From: Rhyacophila brunnea
Lineage: Eukaryota > Arthropoda > Insecta > Trichoptera > Rhyacophilidae
Reading direction: 5' to 3'
Assembly (NCBI GenBank): GCA_022495005.1
Contig: JAGYXB010001748.1
Span: 310,001 to 374,000 of the forward strand
DNA length: 64,000 nucleotides
A program made the position numbers and the translations under genes. Shown here in pieces: positions 47,048 to 59,349 of the stretch. Each line of letters begins with the position of its first letter. Positions within the stretch are counted from its first letter, which is position 1. The notes below the pieces were generated by a model. It did no database searches and was not told where the DNA came from. It worked only from the letters and a program-made list of their open reading frames with translations.

Positions 47048-47512
47048 CAGTGATTCCCAAACGAGGTCCGCGGAAACTTGAGGCTCTGCTAGGGGCTCAA
47101 AACCACAAAAGCCACAAAACGAAACATATTTGGTGAAAAGGTAAAAAAAAAATTAAGTAGATCTATTTTTAAGCAATGGAGAATTCTAATTTTTAAGTAA
47201 AGATACAGAAATCCAGTTATCAGTAATGAAGGTTACCGCAAACTGCTCAAAATTTTAACGATAACGTTATAGTTACAGCACAAAAATGATTTATTTCTGT
47301 AATATTTATTATTATGTGTGGCCTGCATCAATTTTGTCTAATTATAAGGCTATAAAGTGGGCCACTGGGCCTCGTTATATCACTGCTTACTGCTTTATGT
47401 ATATTTTATAGTTTTCCTATTCGGACCTTAATATTTGTTGATCAGGTAAAAGTTGAGTTTCTATAAAATGTCTCGAGGGTTCCGCTAAGCAAAAAAAAGT
47501 TTGGAATCATTG
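47048..47512. mobile_element. hAT-like non-autonomous transposon, aged
   Basis: Ends CAGTGATTCCCAAAC, with GGTCCGCGGAA inside, and the inverse TTCCGCTAAGC..., GTTTGGAATCATTG. CAGTG(A/G)TTCCCAAAC is a common hAT end in animals. Flanks GTCTAAAT and GCCAAGAT agree at five of eight positions, so the duplication is worn. Size 465 bp, no transposase. Confidence 0.7.
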
Positions 47513-47519
47513 GCCAAGA

Positions 47520-48825
47520 TAAATAATACACATAAAAATATTTAAATGTTCTGCTGTTGCTGGTTTCGATCTAGTAACCTAATAAAGCATTAACTGTAAC
47601 TTGCGTCTAGACTAGCGCATGAACGTATCGCGTAGGCCGTAGACATTACTGCATGCCATATGGCCATTACACGGTACATGTGTTTGCGACGGACATGTGA
47701 GCCGCGTAGAGAGTCACCTACGTTAGGACTGGAGATTGTTATTTCTTAACTTTTTCTATTCTCGTGAATTAAGAATAATTCGGGAACGATGGAATATTTA
47801 TATTCGATATTGGTAAAGAAATTCTTTTTGATAGCCTTACGGGAGGAACATTTTTTTAATGTATTTTACTGATGTTTGACTGTTTCACTGTGATGAATTT
47901 TTGTTATTATTATATTAATTAACAAAATTAATATGCGGTTAACAGACATGGAACTGTCATAATAATCATTATTAATGTCACGGATTTAATATTCAATATA
48001 CAGATGTCATAAACATTGTTTGAGAATCTCAAGATCTCAAAACATCTTAACAAAAGAAATCTCGAAAAAGAAAATCAAAGAAAATCAAAAAGACGACAAT
48101 TTTCGATCACAACCTATAGTTTTGACAGGGTGTCCAATAGTAGATATCAAGTTTACGTATTGAATTTGCAGTAGGAAACTTTTTTTTAATAATTTCCGCG
48201 AGGGTAATCTAGTATTACAATTATAAGGGAATTACAAGTACATTCACGGTACATTCACCCTTTAACTTTGCCGCCGTTTAACAATACGTCATAAAATGGT
48301 GAGGCCAGGTGCCAGACATTGCAGCGCGTCGGTCGCTTTTATGTAGACCACCGACGCGTCGGTAAGAAGCAGAATACACTCCGCTAACCACAGCGAAAAA
48401 CGTTTTAGACCACCGATTTTAGACACTTTACGCATTTAAATTAAACTTAAAATTAACTACAAACTTCATTTCTCATCCATATGCTGTATAAATAAATTTG
48501 AAATATACCAATGTATCGAAAATTAATAGAAAGAATTATTATAAAATTAGTGAGGTACCTACCTTCTTGCATAACTCTTTTTCAAATTATAAGTAAACCA
48601 TTTCACTGTAGCGTATTTAAAATAAAATACTTATTTTCAACATATTAAGTAAGGGAATGGTTAAATTAAGGAGGTGAGAGCCTAAACCACCCCATCCGCA
48701 AATGAAATATATCGATATTCGAAACAATTCAACGGAGATTTGGAAAATGAGAACGCGTCACACAATAGTACAAACAGTATTTTTGACACATGATTTGTGG
48801 TGAAATAATCCACCCCCCATAAACC
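47520..48825. other. Non-coding stretch
   Basis: A GC-richer patch with GTCTAGACTAGCGC and GCGTAGGCCGTAGACATT at 47605-47720 and another at 48300-48420 (GCGCGTCGG ... CGACGCGTCGG) look like decayed inverted-repeat DNA, but ends cannot be paired with confidence. Confidence 0.35.
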
Positions 48826-48831
48826 TACAAT

Positions 48832-49206
48832 CATGCCCCCACAACGGTGGGGCTAACATGGCTCTTATCTGGGGTCCTGGCATGCCAGGTCAGTCAGCTA
48901 AGTAATATGATGTGATGAACAGAAGCGACTTTATACAATTTAATACATATTGATTTTTGTTTTGTCCATCCAACTATTATTTTATAAGTTACATTGTATC
49001 ATCATTTAAACTGATTCATTTTTATCTTATTGGTATAGGTACAATGTATTCTTTAATTTTTAATTAGGTTGATTATAGTCCCTAGAGTTCCTCGGTATAC
49101 TGCTTGGGCAACGCTGCTGTAGAATAATTATACTGCCCTTAGCAGTTGGTTAAGGGCCCGCCGAAGATCTTGGTCTGGTGGCCCATGTCAGGATGTGAGG
49201 TCTATG
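48832..49206 (+). mobile_element. hAT-like transposon, family M1, copy 4
   Basis: A 375-bp plus-oriented copy starting CATGCCCCCACAACGG and ending GGATGTGAGGTCTATG. Flanks CCTACAAT (48824-48831) and ACTACAAT (49207-49214) form an 8-bp duplication with one mismatch. Internal GGCTCTTATCTGGGG matches GGCTCTAGCCTGGGG of copy 1. It is the most diverged in sequence. Confidence 0.8.
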
Positions 49207-49219
49207 ACTACAATATATC

Positions 49220-50635
49220 ATACATGAGAGATCAATAAAAATAACTCAGAGCAAAAAGTGAACATCATGGTTAAAATTTTTAAAGTTAGGTAGATAGGTA
49301 TAATGTCATAAAAGCGCAGTTCCGTCGTAAAAAGTAAAGATCCCTTAGACAATTACCAAACTTCGTAGATGAAACGACACTTTAAAAACAAGAAGATTCT
49401 TAATATATATTATTAATGTTGAACTTTGAACTTTAATTCGGCCATGGCGTTATAATAACAGAGTATTTTCTTTCTATTCTCGATTTAACACTGGTCGATT
49501 ATCTCGCTATACAACTTACTTATGGAGTCAAATTTACATGACAAGAGGAAGCAATAAGCCTTTGCGACGCAAAACTTCCTCCGAGGTCCGGATCTTCGGC
49601 TGCGTAAACACAAATACGCCCTAATAATTCCATCCACAATTTTGTTTAACAAAAAGCATCTTGAGCAATTATACTTTTTTAAGCTCGTATACTGAAAAAA
49701 TGTGTTTAACTTATAAATAATAAATATATTTCTAAATTATATTTTATGGTACGGAAATTTATGAATATATTTTTCAAATCAAAGATTATTTTATAATTCT
49801 GTACTATAACTTTATATGTATAAATAGTATCTTTTTTTAATTTGTATGTAAAATAATCAATACAGTCTTATTTGTCGTATTATACAAATTTATAACTAAA
49901 TCAGTAAATATACTATCGAACCTAACCTCAATAGTATAAATATTAGAAAAAAATCATAGAAAATATCTAGGACTGAATAAATATCGAATGTTCTTCTTTC
50001 AATAGCCTTGGATGTGTGTTTCTTAGACGAGACTTTTCCGAGTTATGTATTTTCAATAAATAATACTACAAGCTTAAATTGTTACATATATGCAGTCTTG
50101 TCAAAGTATAAAATTCAAGACAGTTATTAACACTAATAATAATAACTGCACGTATTATTTTTAATTATAAAATATAGCGTTTTGGGTAAATTTTTAGCCA
50201 TAACTCATTTGGTTACGAACTAAAAAAATCATATTATTATAAAATCTGATAATTAATATTAGAAATTAACGCAATTTTCTTATACTAAATTGACGTATAG
50301 GTTAAAGTAGGTAAGTTAACTTAACGAAATAAAACAGAATATCAAAAACTGTCAAAAGTTTTCGACAAAAACCTAAGTATATAAATTCTATAAATAAATT
50401 TTCTTCGATCGAGGTAATTACAAGAACTTAATAAATTATGGTTTACAATTTGGTGTAATTACAACGCCATCAAATAAAACGAAACCTTTTCTCAATAAAA
50501 ACAAAAAGGTTATAATGAAACGAAAATGTCTTTCATAAATCATAGTTTATCAGAGAACACTTTTTATTTGAAACCCATTTCAAAAAAAATAAAAATACAC
50601 GTCATACCATTCATTCTATCCCGGAGATAATAAAT
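49220..50635. other. AT-rich non-coding stretch
   Basis: No supported feature; a small GC-richer patch at 49555-49625. Confidence 0.5.
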
Positions 50636-50639
50636 AAAC

Positions 50640-50940
50640 GTCCAAACTTTTGTATCAATGCAGTGTTTCTTTTTTTTGCTTCTGTCCGATTTCTGGCAAT
50701 AATTCCACCCGCGAGAGTAATCATTCAAAAAGCAATTTTGATAGAAATCGTAAAATATTTCCAGGCACGAAGATAAAACTTGTATCTGATGCGCTGCAAA
50801 GGCCAAAAGCGATCGAGGTTAAACGCTTCAATATTTTATGCGCTAGATAAATTGGCATCAGACAATATTTTATGTGATGTGTTCTTTAACCGACGACGAT
50901 ATCTGATGTCGTTCCGTCCATATTTGGTTTCATTTCCACC
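50640..50940. other. GC-richer island with repeated CAATATTTTATG
   Basis: The 12-mer CAATATTTTATG occurs twice, at 50829-50840 and 50863-50874, 34 bases apart, each next to GC-rich DNA (GCGCTAG, GTGATGTG). TTTTATG is a posterior-Hox-like core. The patch also has CACCCGCGAGAGTAATC, GCGCTGCAAAGGCC and CCGACGACGATATCTG. No domain is seen in the short frames. Good candidate for a regulatory element. Confidence 0.3.
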
Positions 50941-50944
50941 GTGA

Positions 50945-52510
50945 ATTATTCAATTCATATTTCATTTTTGTATCCAAACATGACAACAGCAAAAAAAAAA
51001 CACAAGACCATATTTTTTTTAAAGATAAACTATTCTTAGTTCAATGAATTATATTGCATAAAATAAAAAAAAAACCTTTCGTTATTTGACATGTCTTTAT
51101 TAAAAGAGTTTCTTTACATCTCACATTTTTAGTGTTTTTTTTAAATTACATTCCAAAATTTATTGAGCGTACCTACCTAATTTCTCCTTTTGACATAATA
51201 CTTAATATGTATATAACATTTTATATTTACTTAGATATTTCAAGATATTTTTTATATATTCATTTTCCTTTTAAAAAATTGAAGTATAGACGAATAAAAA
51301 TTATCCATTATATTAAATTAAAATAAACCATTAAAGCTATACTTCAGCTGAGGCATGGTCTAAAAAGATCGTGACTAGACGATGCGCGGATTGTGCAAAT
51401 GATGCGAACCGAACGAAATATAATTTGTCATAAAAATTCAACATGCGTCCTTTTAATGTTGTTTATTATTATATTCGTAATAATAATAGTATATTCATTG
51501 ACATGTTTTCTTTTTCAAGTAAATGTGGAACGTTTTTTAGTCATCTTTACACTATTTAAGAATATATTCCTCCGACGCCATCACAAAACAAATTGACGTG
51601 CTCACACCTCTCTGTACTTATGTACGCTCTTAATGAATAAAATTTATACTTAACTTAACTACAAATAAAATACTGTGGTTAGGTAAATGTAGGTATTCAA
51701 AGGTGATGTCAGCAAAATAAGTCAAGTGAACACAAAATATAATATACTATAAGATTGATATTGAGTTTCTATGACACGTGCGATATTGATAAATTTTATT
51801 TCATGGATATTGATACGTATGTTGATTTGTGTACTATCTAGGAAGATATGGACAGGTTACAAATTAGAATCATTTGAGATTTTATCATAATACTTACTAC
51901 ATTAAATAATAAAATAGATTTACAAAACATTATAATATCATTTAGTTTTAAATAATAGATGTATATAACCATTAAAATCATCTTTTATGCTTTGTATCTG
52001 TGATTGCTAAACAAGCTCTTTGAGAAAAGTTTCCGAAAAAGGGATGACTACTAACGCACACCGGTGTGACTTCGTAGGCAATATTGTTATTGGTTACCTA
52101 CTAAATTAATATAATATAACATGGAACAGTATACTATGGAATTAACAGAACACAACAAAATGTTCGGTTGTCTTTTTATCATTTTTTATCAACAGTAATT
52201 AGTTGAAGGAAATAAACAATTTAATATTGATATTCTTCCAAAGAATGACTTAACTATTTATTATCAGTTAATTATTAATCCTGTTTTCTAAATGTATTTT
52301 GTTATTTTGCCTGACGAACCTAACCTTACCTAACCAAACCTAGCTGGTGTCAAACTACGCACCTAAAATGAGATACACTAAGAATTAATAAGGGATTCGA
52401 AGAATTCCTCCATACAAAATAGTTTGGAAATCATCGCTCAATAGTGTCTTTTTTATTTAGGATTTATTAAAAAAGATTTAAATAAAATTGATATTTTTAT
52501 TTCTAATATT
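50945..52510. other. AT-rich non-coding stretch
   Basis: No supported feature. Confidence 0.5.
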
Positions 52511-52513
52511 TAA

Positions 52514-52868
52514 CATGCCTTATCATCATCATCGTCAGCTGGGGTTAATTTACTGCCGGATAAAGACCTCCCATAGCTCCTTCCACTCTTCTTCATCCCT
52601 AGTTCTTTATTGCCACGTATATCTACCGAACTTGATGAGTACGTCTATCCAGCGTATTCTGATGTTTAGTGCTCCTTGTGGTACAGTGGTATGACGGCAT
52701 TTGTTCACCGGTTGTCTACTCGCCGAGCGAGATTTCCAGCCCATTTCCGTTTCAACTGATTAGTGACCTCTATCACATCGCGTACTCTTATCTCCTTCCC
52801 TATCCATTAGTTATTCATTGTGATCTTTACACGTTATGCCCACATTTCCATTCCACGTTGTGCTACTA
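52514..52868 (-). mobile_element. RTE-clade LINE 3' fragment
   Basis: On the minus strand it begins with GTAGCACAACGTGGAATGG (as RVAQRGMEKC in the 41 kb copy), runs through ACGCGATGTGATAGAGG and CTGGATAGACGTACTCATC, and ends GAGGTCTTTATCCGGCAG, then CAGCTGACGATGATGATGA. It is 5'-truncated with the expected ATG-repeat tail. The frame is disrupted. Confidence 0.8.
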
Positions 52869-52874
52869 GTGGTA

Positions 52875-54160
52875 TAATGGTGATATATTTTTAAAATAAA
52901 TAATGCAGATGTAGTAGTGTAATAATGGTTATCGTACGTAGTTATGATATAAAAATACTTAGCCAAAAAATAAATATCTACTTAGATAGAATGATATTGC
53001 ATATTCATCAAATCGTTCAAAAGCATTGTAATGTAAATCAGATTGCAAATGTTCTCGATTGGAAAGCTTTTTTGCATAATCGTGTTAAGGACATACATTT
53101 TTCATCGGAAAACTTCTTTTCTATGTAAATATGCTAGACAAGTTACCATTGAAAGTTTTATCATATTTAAGGTATGAGTTTATGTATTTAGTGATAAAAT
53201 TTTAATAATATTGGTGATGAAATATCATATTGATCATTAAATAAGTTGTTGCGTTAAAAATAATGTCTAAAAATTATGTTTTTTTTAAATATTATTTTTA
53301 TTGTTCAACAAAAGCTTGTTTTGAAGAATAAAGATCATTTTTTTATCTTGTCCAAATAAATAATAAAGAAAATCTACACAATCAAAGTGATGTTTCGCCG
53401 TTTATATCATATTTAACCAGTTTTAACATTGATCAATGTTGACATCATTGATTGCACTATATTACATAATATTGCACAATCGTGTTATATAATAATTTGG
53501 TTGATATTATATTGAAGGTTTTGCAATATATTGTGTCAATCAAAAATTATTTTCAATATACAAGTGTGCAATTTGCAAAATATCAATCAATTCGTATAAA
53601 TATATTATTGCAGCTCAGTGCAATTTTGAATATGTAAACACACCATCCACATAACCGCAAATGTCGTTTTATCATAGGCAGATACTTCATAATTTTAGAC
53701 TTGCTTGTTTACTTATAAAATCACAACGTATAGGTATATATTTATTTATATGTGTGACATTATGTTGTCCGTCGTCCATATGTCCCAACACTTATCTAAG
53801 TCCATTTGTCAACGCCGTGTTTTTCCATTACCGTACATTTTTACGACTATTATGAAATTGAATATTTATATACTTACATATTGTTTTCATTTATTAATTA
53901 AAATAACGCATGAGATCACATAAAGTAAACTAACATATTTGCTTTAATAGTCACTCCTTAATTAAAAATAATTCTGCAAAAATATCTTTGCCGAAATTTA
54001 TTAGATATTAAACAGTCGACTGCTTTCAAAATAAATAGAATTAAATGGTTTTAAAATAAACAACATATTTACTTTTGTAAGTTTTCATTAAAGCTCATAG
54101 TAAAAAAAAATCCATTGAAGAAAACGACGCAATTTAAACACCGCACATGCAAATAAATTC
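52875..54160. other. AT-rich non-coding stretch
   Basis: Contains the 16-base palindrome AACATTGATCAATGTT at 53425-53440, within an AT-rich tract with repeated ATATTGCA-like words (53440-53630). Nothing else recognised. Confidence 0.45.
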
Positions 54161-54169
54161 TTCAATAAA

Positions 54170-54420
54170 TCTTATAGGCCGACGATAACGGAAGCAGGCA
54201 TTTCGGATATTCGGCTGAGGTGAGACTCCTTTCCTTAGACCGCCAGGTGTACAATAGCATTATTACCCAATTCAAGTTAGCCTTTGTGCTGGGATTTAGT
54301 ATGGCAGACGAAGGAAACGTAGGAGCCGGGGGTAGGTTTGCGGGTGCAATGGGAACGAGACGTGCGCGAACGTATTGGATTAACACAGAGTTAGACAGTT
54401 CGTTCCTTAAAAACTGTGAG
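54170..54420. other. GC-richer non-coding island
   Basis: Includes AGGCCGACGATAACGGAAG, GAGGTGAGACTCC, ACCGCCAGGTGTAC (an E-box) and GGAGCCGGGGGTAGG. The plus strand is open for 75 codons (54220-54447) and the minus for 74 over the same bases, so coding is not favoured. Function unknown, possibly regulatory. Confidence 0.22.
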
Positions 54421-54429
54421 TTAAATGTA

Positions 54430-55005
54430 AAATTTCAAAATACATAGTATGTAATGATATACTCGTATTATTATCTTTATTGTAATATTAGTAACTACTA
54501 TTATTAATTTATTGAATTGATTGATTGAGATTGATGGTGATACTTTTTTTACGATGACAATATTTTAAAGAGGTGTTAATTTTTATTCGAGGCTGTACAT
54601 AAAATTTAAGAATGTAGCATTCTTTATTGAAAAAAAACATGTCAAGTTTTAGAAAGACATATTATATTCTATAACAGAGTACACACTAATCTTTCGCTCT
54701 GCGAGAGTCTGTTCTAACCATTAAAGGTAGCAATCCAAGTATAATTAAAAACAATATTTTACATAATATAATATCGGTAAATATCTTTATAAATTTGTTT
54801 TAACGGTTTCAGTTGAAATCTTATAAAGATAAAAATACACAACGAAATAAGTAAGTAGTATTTCTGTACGAGAAAATTGAGAAAATATTGAAGAAAATAT
54901 ATTTAATTAAAATTAAGTAAAGGGTAGAGATGAGCTTTGAAGTAATAATAAATGATTTTCAAAAGTCTAGATTAGTTATTTCTATCACGCAATATAATTT
55001 TAGCT
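54430..55005. other. AT-rich non-coding stretch
   Basis: Nothing recognised. Confidence 0.5.
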
Positions 55006-55009
55006 ATGT

Positions 55010-55340
55010 TTCGTTACGCCATGGCGTCATACCGAAGGCGTGTTGCCAGTTTTGTTATTGAAGGATATTGGTGAACGAACTGTTACAAAGTCAGTCACAT
55101 CAGTCACCCACACCTGACAGGAATGCCAATGTATTTTTCCGGGCGATTTTAAAACGTGCTAATCCAAAAGCTGCGGAATTTCAAAAATTTTCGTTCCGAG
55201 CGAGAAAAGCTTCGCCGGTTGTTGATAAAGAAGCGCTTTTTATGCATCGAAACACTAAGCTCTAAATAAACTTCCACCGTTTCTTTGCGGTTGAGCTTTT
55301 AAAGTCAGGGTTCATATCGTTGAGACACCAGGTACGTGGT
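55010..55340. other. GC-richer non-coding island
   Basis: Contains CGCCATGGCGTCATACCG, CACCCACACCTGACAGG (E-box CACCTG), CGGGCGATTTTAAAACG and GCGCTTTTTATGCATCG. The short plus frame 55068-55265 has no recognisable domain. Motif mix suggests an enhancer-like element; unproven. Confidence 0.25.
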
Positions 55341-55344
55341 CCCA

Positions 55345-57325
55345 ATTAAAACCGAAATTTTATGCAGAAAGAACTTTTACTACCTTCTAAGCTCTTAAAC
55401 TTAAATTAAGAAAATTATCTTCCCACCGCGGTTACTCCAATTTACAGTGCCAACGTTTGAATTTAAAAGTATAGTCCATTCTATTATGTCAGAGTAATAA
55501 TAAATTTTCTAGTCGAGCTGTTAACTGTATAGGTAGAGGTATGATCTTTGCTATAATGGATGAATTATCATAATGCAATTAATGTTTACGAATAAATAAA
55601 TATAGCTGCATATGTAAATAGTAAATCTCTATGTACGAGTATTATCTAGTTGTGTTATTCCAATATATAGATATTGCCACACCAAAAGGGCATTACAGAC
55701 TTCAGGCAAAAACGAGTTATAATTTAATATTACTATTTTTGGCAGGGTAAAGATATAATACAATTGATTTTTCTTATCAATGTTCGGAGTGATCGCTACC
55801 CTAGATTTAAGATGTCAGACAGGCCACCAGCCAAGATTTAAAACAAAACATCTGATAATCCATGATATTAGAGCACGTAAAGAATGTATTTCAGGTAAAC
55901 GTTCAATGACATCATTCAACATCTCAAGGACTATTTTATAATAATATATGGCTCAAGATTATTAGTACTGTCAACATGGTACATGAAATACTGTTAATTT
56001 AAAACTTTAAAAAATTTTAGGTCGATAGTATTAATTTATTTTTACTTTTTTCTTTGCAATTATTTTTAATTCAACTTTAGAATAATAATAAAAAAAATTA
56101 TTGTCATAATCTGCATGCAATTATCAACTAGGATTTAAGACACATAAGTTTAAAGCCGTTGATTGACGAATTTATTAAATTCGTAGGTACGAGTACATGG
56201 TAGCAAAGATCTGGAAAAGATACAATAATAATGAAAAGAAATATAAGCTTTATCTACTAGAGTAGAGTGACTCTGGATAATATATTAGTGGATATGGAAT
56301 ATGTAAATAGTACGTTGTTTTGATTTTTATAAAGATTTTTAATGATGGTATTGTAAAAAAAACTATTACAATCATATAGAATAAACTAAACTCACGCGAA
56401 ACCTTTTTTTTCATAAAATACTAAGCCAAACAATATTAATGTTTTTCTATTTCGACATACGTTTTGGAATTTTCATTTTCTGGAGAATTTCCTGACTTGA
56501 TTGTAATATAAAACGAGTGGCTTTGTATTTCTTTAAGAATTGATTGAATTTATGTATAGACATATCGGGTGTTCAATCTTCACTCACTTATTTCCCCTCT
56601 GACACGCTTTATATTATTTACTCCAAAACTCATTTCTTACAGAGGAAGTGAAAACCTTTCATTTCAAAGTAAATTACAGATAGGCGCAGGGCTGTTAATA
56701 AAGTAATCTTACATTTAAAGGTAAGTAAATAAATTAAATCATTTTCCCATTGATAAAGTTGACAATTGTAGTAAACCTCATATTACAAGTTATTTACCTC
56801 GTCAATAAAATACTGGTAAGTATATATTTAAATGTGTTCTGAGTTATATATCAGATAGGAAAGTTTAGTGTTTATACTAAGTACGTTTTCAACAAAACAT
56901 ATTTAAAAATAAATAAAAATGATTGTAATCAAAAATACTTAACCCATAGCTTGCGGGCCGCACAAAATTGTGTTTTTGCTAATTACTTTTCAAATGCAAA
57001 TTAACACGTTAATTACAAAATTATAAAAATAAAAAACGTTAACTACTGATGAATAGATACACAACAATGGATTTTTTCAAAGATGGCAATATATTTTTAG
57101 CGTATCTTGCGTTTATAAATGTTAACGAAAATACATAATTCAAATTAAGTGCTTAATTTTATGCCATCAGTGAGCTTTTGAAATTTCATCAATTTTTGTG
57201 TACGTATTCATCAGTAGTAATATCGGATTATCTTCTTATTTCCCGTAAATATATCTCCACAGCCTAAAAAACAGGCAGTCGTTTTCTTCGTTGCAAATTT
57301 CTTAAAACTGATGAAAAAAATGACG
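55345..57325. other. AT-rich non-coding stretch
   Basis: No supported feature. Confidence 0.5.
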
Positions 57326-57330
57326 TGGCA

Positions 57331-57400
57331 AAAAAGTCGCAGGTTCGATTCCCGGGTGTTTAAATTCACATATTGTAATTCAACGTGTATTGGAATCCAG
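57331..57400 (+). repeat. tRNA-derived SINE fragment
   Basis: GTCGCAGGTTCGATTCCCGGG is a strong B-box/T-arm sequence, followed by AAATTCACATATTGTAATTC. No complete tRNA fold upstream. Possibly the family B or S1 head. Confidence 0.4.
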
Positions 57401-57409
57401 AGTATGTAC

Positions 57410-58010
57410 TGTCACCAGATGGAAAAAACCCCCGGTCCGCAGTTTCAAATCACATATCCACAACCTAATCATACGCCCTCGAATTAGGGTTCACCACCCC
57501 TGATTTACGAAATAACATCGCCACGGGACATTTCAACAGCGGCAAAAAGGGCGAATACCTAAGCCCAGCTACTAGGAAATGGTAACTTGCCGAGAGACAA
57601 ACAAAAATTTACCGTAATTTTTGTTTCATCCCTTTGCCCCTCCCTCTTGCCTCATCACCCATAGATCCGTCGTAGATAATTGCGGGCAGTACAAATTCTC
57701 CCGGGAGAGTGGTAGGTGTCCAGGACCACGTGCTCGGCGTGGCCTGGCCACGCTTGTCTCAATATGATAAGTTAGTGAATCTCTTTCCCCGTTATTGTGT
57801 TATTAATAATCCCTATAACCACCTCAAAACCACGCGTCGCGTCCCCGACAAAACGTTTTCGCGCCCGTTTGGCCAATGTGTTCAAACACGTGCTCCCACA
57901 TAGTGACTGTGCCATAGCTAAATCTAAGACTCCTTTAAGTGTAATTAATAATGTAACCCAACCAATGTCTGGAAAGTTAATGTAATTAAACGTCCCTGCG
58001 CAGGGAAATT
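57410..58010. other. Largest GC-richer non-coding island
   Basis: About 600 bp of near-balanced composition. It includes CCCCCGGTCCGCAG, GGACCACGTGCTCGGC (perfect E-box CACGTG), GGCGTGGCCTGGCCACGC, CCACGCGTCGCGTCCCCGAC and a second CACGTG near 57890. Short frames at 57709-57903 and 57797-57985 lack domains. It may be a promoter, an enhancer or an unrecognised exon cluster. Confidence 0.3.
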
Positions 58011-58143
58011 GTCAAATCAAAGACGTGTTTTATCTTGAATTATATGTCCTGATGTCTACACAACCCTCAATCAAAGTGATACTCGTGAAGAACGCTGCCA
58101 GCATACATGTGAGTTCTCCAACCCATTCTTCCCGGTATTAGTA

Positions 58144-58270
58144 CCTAATAGGTTTGACAGTGGTTAATATCCATTTCTGGTAAAAACAAAAATCTACTAA
58201 TACAACCTCCATTTTGTGGAGGCCCATAATATGGTCCTCTTAGGAGTCTTAGGAACGAACATGGTGATGT
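58144..58270 (+). repeat. SINE 3' tail, family S1
   Basis: GGTTAATATCCATTTCTGG, AATACAACCTCCATTTTGTG, GAGGCCCATAATATGG and CTTAGGAACGAACATGG match in order the tails at 36.3 kb (+) and 13.3 kb (-). The tRNA-like head is absent. Confidence 0.65.
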
Positions 58271-58274
58271 GCAA

Positions 58275-59260
58275 TTAAAAATAAAACTTGTAAATCTGAA
58301 CCGCTTTCGTGAAAGGATTCGCCATTGCCGTCTAACTGTGCAACATATATATTTTTTATGTGTCAGAAACTCCATAAAGTTATTCAGACATCATTACTCT
58401 AAACTTTCGCAAAATAGTTATGACAAAAATGTTATGCTTACATTAAAATTTTGCCTGACCATCATATAGGACATAAATAAATGAATAACTGAAAATGTTT
58501 TGGTTCATTTTAAATACTTCATATTAACAGTCGCTTACTCAATATCTCCATAAAAATCTTTAACGATTCAATTAGTATTATTTGAGTATCTCCTCAGAAA
58601 ACCTGATGACAGTGAAAGATTCTTAGACTAGAATATAATTTCATACAATAGTATAAAATGATATTTATAAGTGACATCCCTGCACCACTGCGGTTTTTAA
58701 GCCACCGGACTTTTGACACAGTTACCAATCTATTGATCGGAAAAAATCTTTGATACAATTTTTGAGATGGGAGAAAGAAGAAAGTTGTGGCAGTCACAAT
58801 AAATGAGAAATGGAGCAAAATATAATAATCGTAAATACAAGTACGCCGGAAATAGCCGGAAAAGAAAAAATATAATAAGAAAAATGTTATGTCTGTGAAG
58901 ATATTTCAAAGTTTGGTAGAAGGATTTCTTTGTATTTTTTATTCATAGTATTCTGTATCAAATCAGAATTTTAAATGAAAGAAAAACTATACACAATGAA
59001 AATCAGTAAAACGAAAAAAACATTTTCCATCTTACATAAATACCAAAACATAGCCATATACATTCAAGTTTCATTTATAAGAGAGATTATATAATATAAA
59101 ATATGCCTAAAACTATTGCTACCAATGTGAGAAGGTTTAATAAACGAGTTCTTTTATTCAACGAATAATTCATAAGATTTGAAAATCTAACATTATATCC
59201 GTCGAACATTTGAAAATGCCTCAGATATATATACCTACAAGAAAAATATATTTTGAAAAA
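58275..59260. other. Non-coding stretch
   Basis: No supported feature. Confidence 0.5.
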
Positions 59261-59266
59261 AAATAG

Positions 59267-59344
59267 AATACCCGAAGAGATTTAAACCTGTATGACTACT
59301 GGTATCGCGCCAATGTGCTTTAACCAATTAAGCTACGGGCATCC
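59267..59344 (-). repeat. tRNA-like SINE head, family A (best tRNA-like copy)
   Basis: The minus strand reads GGATGCCCGTAGCTTAATTG (A box TAGCTTAATTGG), GTTAAAGCACATTGGCGCG, then CATACAGGTTTAAATCTC (B box) and TTCGGGTATTC. Acceptor pairing is approximate (GGATGCCC with GGGTATTC). It might be mistaken for a tRNA gene, but the anticodon arm is imperfect and related copies occur at 12.0 and 30.8 kb, which suggests a SINE. Confidence 0.6.
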
Positions 59345-59349
59345 TCTTA

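Noticed and set aside
47575..48430. GTCTAGACTAGCGC and GCGCGTCGG/CGACGCGTCGG patches as one transposon
   Set aside because: The words are palindromic but I could not pair them into consistent arms or find duplications.
59267..59344. Functional tRNA gene
   Set aside because: A and B boxes are present but the acceptor and anticodon arms are imperfect, and related fragments elsewhere indicate a SINE.
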